A DNA stretch of 64,000 nt. It comes from Achromobacter xylosoxidans A8. GTDB taxonomy: Bacteria > Pseudomonadota > Gammaproteobacteria > Burkholderiales > Burkholderiaceae_B. The position numbers were made by a program, and so were the translations under genes. Location: NCBI RefSeq assembly GCF_000165835.1, contig NC_014641.1, positions 34,157 through 98,156 on the forward strand, read 5' to 3'. Positions 57,849 through 64,000 of this stretch are shown one piece after another. Numbering within the stretch: position 1 is the first letter of the stretch; each line of letters starts with the position of its first letter. The notes beneath the pieces were generated by a model. It ran no database searches, had not been told where the DNA came from, and worked only from the letters and a program-made list of their open reading frames with translations.

Positions 57849-58484
57849 ATGCCTGAAAACGACAAGAATGACAAAGATGACGAGCTCGGCGGCCTCGATG
57901 CGAGCAACGCGGCAGACCGCAAGATTCTGCGGTCCGTGTTGCTGATCAACCTGGCCCAGTCCGCCGCGGGAATCGGCATTGGCCTGTGGGCTGCTTCGAC
58001 GGCGTTGATGGGTGCCGGGCTGGACAATCTCGCCGACGCGTCGGTCTATGCGGTCAGCCTGTACGCCGTCGGCCGGGCGGCAATGGTCAAGGTGAGGGCC
58101 GCGCGGCTGTCGGGCTTCTTGCTCATCGGCCTGGCCGTGCTGCTGCTGGTGGAGGTCCTGCGCCGCTTCGCTGGCGGGGAGGAACCTGTCGGCCCAGCCA
58201 TGATGGCCATGGCCGCGGCGAACGCGGCTTTGAACCTGGTGTGCCTGAGGCTGCTGCGTCGCCATCGCGGGGAGGATGTGAACTTCAAGGCGTCCGCGAT
58301 CTTCACGAGCAACGACTCCATCGTCAATGGCGCGGTTGTGCTGTCCGGCGTGCTGGTCATGTGGCTCGGATCGAACATCCCGGACCTGGTGCTGGGCGTC
58401 ATCGTGGCCGGGATCGCTGCGAACGGCGGCCGGGAAATCCTGCGCGAGGCATCGCAAACGGCTCGGCGCAACGCCAGCGCATGA
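57849..58484 (+). CDS. pbtF: Short CDF-type cation transporter (PbtF-like)
   Basis: This 211-residue protein has about six membrane helices (SVLLINLAQSAAGIGIGLWA; LMGAGLDNLADASVYAVSLY; AVVLSGVLVMWLGSNIPDLV). The pattern D-x3-D in the second helix and N-D-x3-N in the fifth is CDF-like. The cytoplasmic metal-binding domain after helix 6 is missing, as the protein ends QTARRNASA. Start at 57849 after GGAAGGAACAACGC. Likely role is export of Pb/Cd/Zn. Confidence 0.8.
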   Translation: MPENDKNDKDDELGGLDASNAADRKILRSVLLINLAQSAAGIGIGLWAASTALMGAGLDNLADASVYAVSLYAVGRAAMVKVRAARLSGFLLIGLAVLLLVEVLRRFAGGEEPVGPAMMAMAAANAALNLVCLRLLRRHRGEDVNFKASAIFTSNDSIVNGAVVLSGVLVMWLGSNIPDLVLGVIVAGIAANGGREILREASQTARRNASA

Positions 58485-58514
58485 GGTCAGCCGTCGCCCT
58501 GTGCCTCCCGGAGG

Positions 58515-60446
58515 TCATGCCGGCTGCAACCGCCGGCCTCTGTATGCATTCAACGCGAAACCCGAAACAGCGATCAGCAGAACAATGATCTGCGCCACCA
58601 CGGTCTCGGCCGACGGGTACATGCCCAGCAATTCGATCCGCGGCGCCATGATGGGGCTGGCCCCCAGCCAGCCAGCCTCCTGCAGTCCCGCCACGCCTTT
58701 GCCCGCCAGGACAACGGCGAGCACAGCGACCAGGATCGAACTGATGCTGAAGAACTTGCCGATCGGCATCCGGGCGCTTGTGCGCAGCATCACCCAGGCA
58801 AGGACCGCCAGCAGGCCCACGCCCAAGCCGAACCCACCCAGCAGGGCATTGCCGTTGCCGTCTGCCGACAGCGCAGAGTAGAAGAGCACGGTTTCGAATA
58901 CCTCGCGGTAAACCGCGATGAACGACAGGCCAAACAGGGCCCAAGCCGAGCGCTTTGACATGGCCGAGGAGAGCTTTTCCTTGAGGTAGGCCTGCCAGCG
59001 GCCGGCGGCGCTCTTCTGGTGCATCCACAAGCCCACGCTCAGCAGAACGAGCGCGGCAAAGAGGGACGAAAGTCCTTCGGTCACCTCCCGGCTTGCCCCG
59101 CTGATGTTCACGAAATAGGTTGCCACGGCCCAGGTCAGCCCGCCGGCGGCCAGGGCCACGATCCAGCCGCCATGCACGTAGCGCAGGACGTCTGGTCGAT
59201 TGGCTTTCTTCAGGAAAGCCACCATGCCCACAACGATCAGCAGGGCCTCGAGGCCTTCTCTCAGCAAGATGGTCAGCGAGCCCAGGAAGGTGGTGAGCGG
59301 GTCCGCCGATTCGCCGCCCAGTTCCTTTTCTACCTCGGCAAAGAGGTAGTCCAGCTTTTGAGCCGCGGCCTCGGCTTGGGCCAGCGTGCCGTTGTTGATG
59401 GCCGAGCGATAGGCCAGCATGCCGCTCTCCACCTCGGTCAGGAGTGCCTTGTTGCGCGCACCCAGGGACGGCTCCAGCGGCTCGAAGCCATCAAGATAGG
59501 CAGAGAGCGCCAGTCGGGTTGCCGCAGGCTTGTCGCCCTTGCGAATTGCGGCCAGGCTCTCACCCAAGCGCGTGCGGGACAGGGTCAGCCCGCCGGCGTT
59601 GCCGGCTGCCGATGCCACCTCGGGTCGGCTGCGCACGAAGGCCGTCAGATCACGGGCCGCTTCGGATCCGATGCGGCCGGCCGCTGCAGCCTCGGTGCCC
59701 GTGGTCACCGCGGCCAGGTCGGCGAACTCCTTGCGGGCAGCGGCATCATGTTTCCACAGCTGCTCGCCACGTTCGCGCATGCCGGCGTCATGAGAAAGTG
59801 TGCCGGCAAAGAACGCGAGCGCCCATCGGTCCTCATCGGACAGCGCAGCAAAACTCGGCATCGCCGTGCCGGTAACGCCCTGGGAGACGACTTGATAGAG
59901 CGCCATGAGGCTTCGCGAGCGAGCACGTTCCCGGTCCGTGAAAGCGATCGGCGGTGGCTCCAGTTTGGCTGCGAGTGGTCCGTCGCCTGCGCCCGCGGTG
60001 CCGTGACAGGATGCGCACTGGGCTTGGAAGAGCGCTGCGCCTCGCTTGAGGTCAGGCAAGGCCTTCGGTGCCACGGGAATGGGATAGGCGGCCACCAGCA
60101 GCGCCTCCGCTTCATGCGCCAGGCGCGCGACCTCTGCGCCATCTGCCTTGCTGGAGACAGCCTCCTGCAGTTTGGTGGCAGCAGTGACTACCGCGTCCTT
60201 GGAGGCATGCGCAGGAAGGCCGCGCGCCTGGGTCACCGCATTGGCAGTGAAATCGCGCATTTCCGCATATTCCGATTCCCTGACGATGGCGCCCTTGTCG
60301 ACCGCACCACCGTAGTCCACGGCAACATAGTCCAGGAGTTGCCATAGCTGACGCGGTCCTTCGTCGGCTCCAGCAGGAGGGGTCTGCGCGGTGGCAGAGC
60401 CCATGAAACACAGCCCAACCCACAGAATCAATAGCAAGCGCTTCAT
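58515..60446 (-). CDS. pbtT: FTR1-family permease with N-terminal cytochrome c domain (PbrT/PbtT)
   Basis: This 643-residue protein has a Sec signal peptide (MKRLLLILWVGLCFMGSATA). The periplasmic part has a haem-binding CASCH motif (residues 144-148, with AMPSF as the likely Met ligand region). The FTR1 membrane part has the REGLE (about 395) and REVFE (about 505) motifs. FTR1 proteins import ferric iron, and in PbrT lead is thought to enter by this route. It converges with pbtF across 30 bp. Confidence 0.9.
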   Translation of the reverse strand: MKRLLLILWVGLCFMGSATAQTPPAGADEGPRQLWQLLDYVAVDYGGAVDKGAIVRESEYAEMRDFTANAVTQARGLPAHASKDAVVTAATKLQEAVSSKADGAEVARLAHEAEALLVAAYPIPVAPKALPDLKRGAALFQAQCASCHGTAGAGDGPLAAKLEPPPIAFTDRERARSRSLMALYQVVSQGVTGTAMPSFAALSDEDRWALAFFAGTLSHDAGMRERGEQLWKHDAAARKEFADLAAVTTGTEAAAAGRIGSEAARDLTAFVRSRPEVASAAGNAGGLTLSRTRLGESLAAIRKGDKPAATRLALSAYLDGFEPLEPSLGARNKALLTEVESGMLAYRSAINNGTLAQAEAAAQKLDYLFAEVEKELGGESADPLTTFLGSLTILLREGLEALLIVVGMVAFLKKANRPDVLRYVHGGWIVALAAGGLTWAVATYFVNISGASREVTEGLSSLFAALVLLSVGLWMHQKSAAGRWQAYLKEKLSSAMSKRSAWALFGLSFIAVYREVFETVLFYSALSADGNGNALLGGFGLGVGLLAVLAWVMLRTSARMPIGKFFSISSILVAVLAVVLAGKGVAGLQEAGWLGASPIMAPRIELLGMYPSAETVVAQIIVLLIAVSGFALNAYRGRRLQPA

Positions 60447-60604
60447 TCTTCAATCAACCTCAAATAAGAACGACTACCATTTTCGTTCATCCGACCGTGC
60501 TTTTGGCCAGCCTGCTGGAAGTGCCTACCTTTCGCCGGGCGAGTGGTCTTTGATCGGCTACGCTGCGTGTCCAGATCGACCCTGACCAGCGGGAGCTTTG
60601 TGCC
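60447..60604. other. Intergenic region between pbtT and tnpA
   Basis: These 158 bp separate the divergent pbtT and tnpA genes and should hold both promoters. An AT-rich stretch at 60456-60490 lies just upstream of pbtT. I see no MerR-type 19-bp-spacer promoter here and no clear terminal repeat. Confidence 0.4.
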
Positions 60605-63600
60605 ATGGCGAGCATAGAACGTACGGCTTACCCTCGATTTCCTCGAACGCTGACGCTCAAGGATCTACAGGCGTCGTTCACGCCCAGGCCGGAGGAAATC
60701 GAATGGGCGCAGCAACATTCGCGAACGCAGGAACGTCGTCTGGCCTTGCTCGTGCTGCTCAAATGCTTCGAGTTCCTGCGTCACTTTCCGGCGCTCGAAG
60801 TCATTCCTGTCGAGTTGGTCGAGCATGTTTCCGCCACCCTGGGCATGGCGCCGACCGAGAAGATCGAGTTCGCGTCCCTGGCCACGCTGTATCGCCACCA
60901 CAAGGCGATACGCGAACTGCTCGGTGTCAAGCCCTACACCGATGAAGAGACAAGGAAGCTGACGAGCCGGATCGCCCAAGACGCCGCCGGCATCGTGGAG
61001 ACCCGTGCGGACATCATCAACATCACGATCGAGGAGTTGGTGCGACTGGGCTACGAGCTGCCGGTGTTTCGAACACTCGACGAAATAGCCGAGCAGGCGC
61101 ATTCGACCGCCGAGGCTGCCTTGCACAAGCGGATCACCCAACGCCTGACCCTGGCCCAGCGAAACTGGCTTGATCGGCTGCTGATGGCCGAACTTCCAGC
61201 CCGACGCACGCTGTACAACCAGATCAAGAAGTCTGCGAAAAAAGCCTCGCGCAAGCACCTCGACCTCCTGCTGGACCAGATGACCTGGTTGGAGTCCTTG
61301 CCCGACAGCGACACGCTGCTCGACGGCGTGCCGGCGACCAAGCTCAAGCACATGGCCGACATGGCATCCGCGCTCGATGCGGGCGACATGAAGGATCTGC
61401 TGCCAGCCAAGCGCTACACGCTAATCCTGGCCTTGGTCCGTCAGATGCGCGTGAGGGCGCGTGACGACGTGGCCGAAATGTTCATTCGCCGCATCGGAGC
61501 CATTCACAAAACCGCCAAGGAGGAGCTGCAGGTGATCCAGGCGCGCCAGCGCGAACTGAGCGAGGAACTGGTGGCCACGCTGGAGCAGGTGCTGGAGATC
61601 CTCGCCGAAAACCTGGACGACGCGAGCACCGGGCAGCGCGTGCGCGATCTGCTCGCTCCGCACGGCAACCTGGAGCAACTGAGGACGGACTGCGAGGCAA
61701 TTCGCGTGTGGAGCGGCGGCAACCACCTGCCGTTGATCTGGAAGGCCTTCAGCAGCTGGCGCGCGGCGATGTTCCGGATGGCGAAGGCGCTGCAGTTCGA
61801 GGCGGCCACCCAGGACCGCAATCTGCTCGATGCCCTGGAGGTCGTGCTGGCCAACGAACACCGCAAGGTCGAGTGGATCTCAGACGACCTGACGCTGTCG
61901 TTCGCCTCTGAGCGCTGGCGCAAGCTGGTGCGCCGTTCGCATGGCTTGGGCCCCCCGACGAACCGGCGCTACCTGGAGGTGTGCGTGTTCAGTTATCTGA
62001 GCGGCGATCTGCGCTCCGGCGATGTGTGCATCGAAGGCTCGGAATCCTTTGCCGACTATCGCGCGCAGCTATTGCCCTGGAAGGAGTGCGAAGCGCTTCT
62101 GCCGACTTACTGCGACCGGATCGGCATACCAGCCACCGCGGGTGACTTCGTCGACGGTCTCAAGCAGCTGCTCACCGAGACAGCCGAAAAAGTCGATGAA
62201 GAGTTCCCGCAGCATGCAGGAGACGTGGTGATCGGCAGCACCGGCGAGCCGACCTTGCGGCGTGTCGTTGCGCGCGAAGTGCCAGCGTCAGCCATCGCTT
62301 TGCACGCCGCTATCGAAAATCGCACGGTGCCGCGCAACCTGCTGGATGTTCTGGCCAACATTGAGCACTGGACCGGATTTACGCGGAATTTTGGTCCGCA
62401 GTCAGGCGACGATCCCAAACTTCGCAACGCACGCGAGCGCTACTTGCTGACCGTGTTCGCGATGGGCTGCAACCTCGGGCCCAACCAGGCCGCGCGCCAC
62501 CTGTCCAATGGGGTGACACCGCATCAGCTGTCCTATGCCAACCAGCGGCACATGAGCCTGGACCAGTTGGACAACGCCTGCCGGGATCTGACCGAGCTGT
62601 ACCTGCGGCTCGAGTTGCCCAAGCTATGGGGCGAGGGCAAGAAGGTGGCGGCCGATGGCACGCAGTACGATTTCTACGACCAGAACCTGCTGGTAGGCAT
62701 GCATTTCCGGTACCGGCGCATGGGGGCGGTGGCTTATCGGCATGTGGCTGACAACTACATCGCGGTGTTCCGTCATTTCATACCACCAGGGGTGCTCGAA
62801 GCGGTCTATGTCATCGAGGGTCTGATGAAGGCGGGCCTGAGCGTGCAGGCTGACACGGTGTATTCGGACACCCATGGTCAGTCGGAAACGGTCTTCGCCT
62901 TCACGCACTTGGCCGGCATTCAGTTGATGCCTCGCATCCGGAACTGGAAGGACCTGCGCTTCTATCGACCCGAGAAGGGCACGCGCTATCGCCATATCGA
63001 CCGCCTGTTCAGCGACGTGGTGGACTGGAAGTTGATCCGCGACCACTGGCGAGATCTGATGCAGGTGTCCATCTCGATCCAGGCCGGACGGATCGCCTCG
63101 CCGATGCTGCTGCGCAAGCTCAGCCAGGAAGGGCGGCACAACCGGCTCTTTGCCGCGGCTCGCGAACTCGGCCGCGTGCTGCGCACCGTCTATCTGTTGC
63201 GCTGGATCTCCAGCAAGGAGATGCGCCAGGAAGTCAGTGCCACGACGAACAAGATCGAGTCGTACCACGCATTCACGAAGTGGCTGGACTTTGGGGGCGA
63301 CGTGATCAACGAGAACGATCCCAACGAGCAGCAGAAGCGGGTGCGCTTCATCGACCTGGTGGCGTCGTCGGTGATCCTGCAGAACACGGTGGACATGATG
63401 CGAGTGCTGCAGGAGATGTACGCCGACGGGGAGCCGGTGTCTGCGGCCGATGTCGAATACCTGAGTCCGTACATGACCTCGGGCATCAAGCGTTTCGGCA
63501 ACTACCACCTCGACCTGAAGCGGCCACCAGAGCCCTGGGTCAAGGAGTCGCAGTTTCGGGAGGCGGCCAAGCGCGCGCGAGCTGCTGCCGCAGAGGCGCA

Positions 63601-63631
63601 GCGCCCCGGGCAGAAAGGAGCAGGGACATGA
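60605..63631 (+). CDS. tnpA: Tn3-family transposase TnpA, Tn4651 subgroup
   Basis: This 1008-residue replicative transposase starts MASIERTAYPRFPRTLTLKD. Catalytic regions are VAADGTQYDFYDQNLL (D), TVYSDTHGQSETVFAFTHLA (D) and TTNKIESYHAFTKWLDFGG (E). Length equals Tn4652-type transposases and it differs from the Tn21 and IS1071 types in this window. A GTG or other start is not needed: the ATG at 60605 follows GCGGGAGCTTTGTGCC. It overlaps the next gene by 4 bp. Confidence 0.93.
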   Translation: MASIERTAYPRFPRTLTLKDLQASFTPRPEEIEWAQQHSRTQERRLALLVLLKCFEFLRHFPALEVIPVELVEHVSATLGMAPTEKIEFASLATLYRHHKAIRELLGVKPYTDEETRKLTSRIAQDAAGIVETRADIINITIEELVRLGYELPVFRTLDEIAEQAHSTAEAALHKRITQRLTLAQRNWLDRLLMAELPARRTLYNQIKKSAKKASRKHLDLLLDQMTWLESLPDSDTLLDGVPATKLKHMADMASALDAGDMKDLLPAKRYTLILALVRQMRVRARDDVAEMFIRRIGAIHKTAKEELQVIQARQRELSEELVATLEQVLEILAENLDDASTGQRVRDLLAPHGNLEQLRTDCEAIRVWSGGNHLPLIWKAFSSWRAAMFRMAKALQFEAATQDRNLLDALEVVLANEHRKVEWISDDLTLSFASERWRKLVRRSHGLGPPTNRRYLEVCVFSYLSGDLRSGDVCIEGSESFADYRAQLLPWKECEALLPTYCDRIGIPATAGDFVDGLKQLLTETAEKVDEEFPQHAGDVVIGSTGEPTLRRVVAREVPASAIALHAAIENRTVPRNLLDVLANIEHWTGFTRNFGPQSGDDPKLRNARERYLLTVFAMGCNLGPNQAARHLSNGVTPHQLSYANQRHMSLDQLDNACRDLTELYLRLELPKLWGEGKKVAADGTQYDFYDQNLLVGMHFRYRRMGAVAYRHVADNYIAVFRHFIPPGVLEAVYVIEGLMKAGLSVQADTVYSDTHGQSETVFAFTHLAGIQLMPRIRNWKDLRFYRPEKGTRYRHIDRLFSDVVDWKLIRDHWRDLMQVSISIQAGRIASPMLLRKLSQEGRHNRLFAAARELGRVLRTVYLLRWISSKEMRQEVSATTNKIESYHAFTKWLDFGGDVINENDPNEQQKRVRFIDLVASSVILQNTVDMMRVLQEMYADGEPVSAADVEYLSPYMTSGIKRFGNYHLDLKRPPEPWVKESQFREAAKRARAAAAEAQRPGQKGAGT

Positions 63632-63978
63632 GCGATCCAGACGCCACCATCGTCACGGCCTACGGCCGGCTGGACCGGGCTGCGCTGACGCGTGCGCAAA
63701 GCAGCTACGACACCACAGCGCTTCTGAGCGCGGTCGAGGAGTTGGACAGGATTGTTGGGCGTGCGCGAGGGCAGGATGGCCTTCGGGACATCCTGCTGCG
63801 GCTGCACGGCATGGCTCACGCCGTGATCAACGGCGCAGGGCTGTCGGTCTCAACGAGCCAGGGGAGTCTGCCGGAGATAGCCCTCGATGCGACTGCGGAG
63901 ATTCTGCAAACGATCTCTACGCTGCAAAGGTGGGTGGAACTGATCGAACCATTGGAGAGCCTTCAGCCTCGCGATTGA
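63628..63978 (+). CDS. tnpC: TnpC-like regulator of transposase expression
   Basis: This 116-residue protein (MSDPDATIVTAYGRLDRAAL; LRDILLRLHGMAHAVINGAG; ALDATAEILQTISTLQRWVE) overlaps the tnpA stop (ATGA). In Tn4652 a gene of similar size just after tnpA, tnpC, lowers TnpA levels after transcription (from memory). No DNA-binding motif is visible. AGGAGCAGGGAC is its ribosome binding site. Confidence 0.75.
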   Translation: MSDPDATIVTAYGRLDRAALTRAQSSYDTTALLSAVEELDRIVGRARGQDGLRDILLRLHGMAHAVINGAGLSVSTSQGSLPEIALDATAEILQTISTLQRWVELIEPLESLQPRD

Positions 63979-64000
63979 GTGATGGAATCGCATAAAAGGT

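Larger units (their letters stand above)
46870..64000. mobile_element. Tn4651/Tn4652-type Tn3-family transposon carrying lead/cadmium genes (ends not resolved)
   Basis: The segment has tnpT and tnpS divergent around a 13-bp inverted-repeat core at 48.2-50.6 kb, and tnpA with an overlapping tnpC at 60.6-64.0 kb. This is the modular plan of Tn4651/Tn4652. Cargo (glycerate kinase and metal genes) lies between. The right terminal repeat is beyond the window. The left end should lie between 46817 and about 47500 but could not be identified without the right end. It sits just outside oriV and array D. Confidence 0.65.

Noticed and set aside
60456..60490. Fur-box-like AT-rich stretch upstream of pbtT
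   Set aside because: The match to the Fur consensus is too poor to claim; noted only because FTR1 genes are often iron-regulated.

Overview
The window is a stretch of a broad-host-range, self-transmissible IncP-1 plasmid. The backbone looks like the beta branch: long traC, kfrA-kfrB-kfrC, kleA/E/F, klcA/B and korA/B/C. The accessory genes point to a Burkholderiales-type host such as Achromobacter, Comamonas, Burkholderia or Cupriavidus. From memory, the gene content matches the halobenzoate plasmid pA81 of Achromobacter xylosoxidans A8 (salicylate 5-hydroxylase, ortho-halobenzoate dioxygenase and pbtTFYRABC lead/cadmium genes). That identification is recollection, not a search result.

Region 1 (1-21624) is accessory and catabolic. 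A leftward operon encodes a NagAa-G-H-Ab type salicylate 5-hydroxylase followed by a branched-chain-type ABC importer (livH, livM, livG). A divergent NahR/NagR-like LysR gene and a separate livK-type binding protein lie upstream. The small oxygenase subunit gene is split by an IS5-family element with a TTAA target duplication. Next comes an ohb-like module: truncated iclR, beta subunit, alpha subunit and the first codons of a binding protein. A scrap heap of mobile DNA follows: two inverted ISL3 transposase fragments sharing a 517-bp repeat, a merR stub, a truncated IS21 element, a complete second IS21 element, the tail and 38-bp end of a Tn21-type transposon, and a one-ended IS1071.

Region 2 (21625-46817) is backbone. 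It runs traC-D-E-F-G-I(H)-J-X, oriT, traK-L-M, kfrC-B-A, korB-incC-korA, kleF-E-A, korC, klcB, a small Cys-rich gene, klcA, a RelB/YafQ-type toxin-antitoxin pair and oriV. KorA, KorB and KorC operators can be read at the expected promoters. Transfer genes give primase, topoisomerase, relaxase, coupling protein and pilin protease. The control region co-regulates replication, partition and transfer. trfA and the trb genes are outside the window.

Region 3 (about 46870-64000) is a Tn4651/Tn4652-type Tn3-family transposon: tnpT and tnpS divergent around a recombination core, and tnpA-tnpC at the far end. Its cargo is a glycerate kinase gene and a lead/cadmium cluster. The cluster encodes a signal peptidase II, a PAP2 phosphatase, a four-HMA P1B ATPase, a PbrR-type regulator, a frameshifted desaturase-like protein, a short CDF protein and an FTR1-type permease with a cytochrome c domain. 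Two MerR-type 19-bp-spacer promoters tie the cluster together.

The least explained structure is a family of 20-bp hairpins, mostly followed by a 6-bp palindrome. They form arrays at four backbone places (21625-21776, 36364-36537, 43094-43239, 46574-46788), and three arrays keep the palindromes in the same order. Both accessory loads lie beside one of these arrays, and IS1071 cuts a hairpin in half. Other unexplained backbone signals are a dispersed TTCCCTTGGCGTC-like motif, a ladder of seven perfect hairpins beside oriV, and an iteron over the klcB ribosome binding site.
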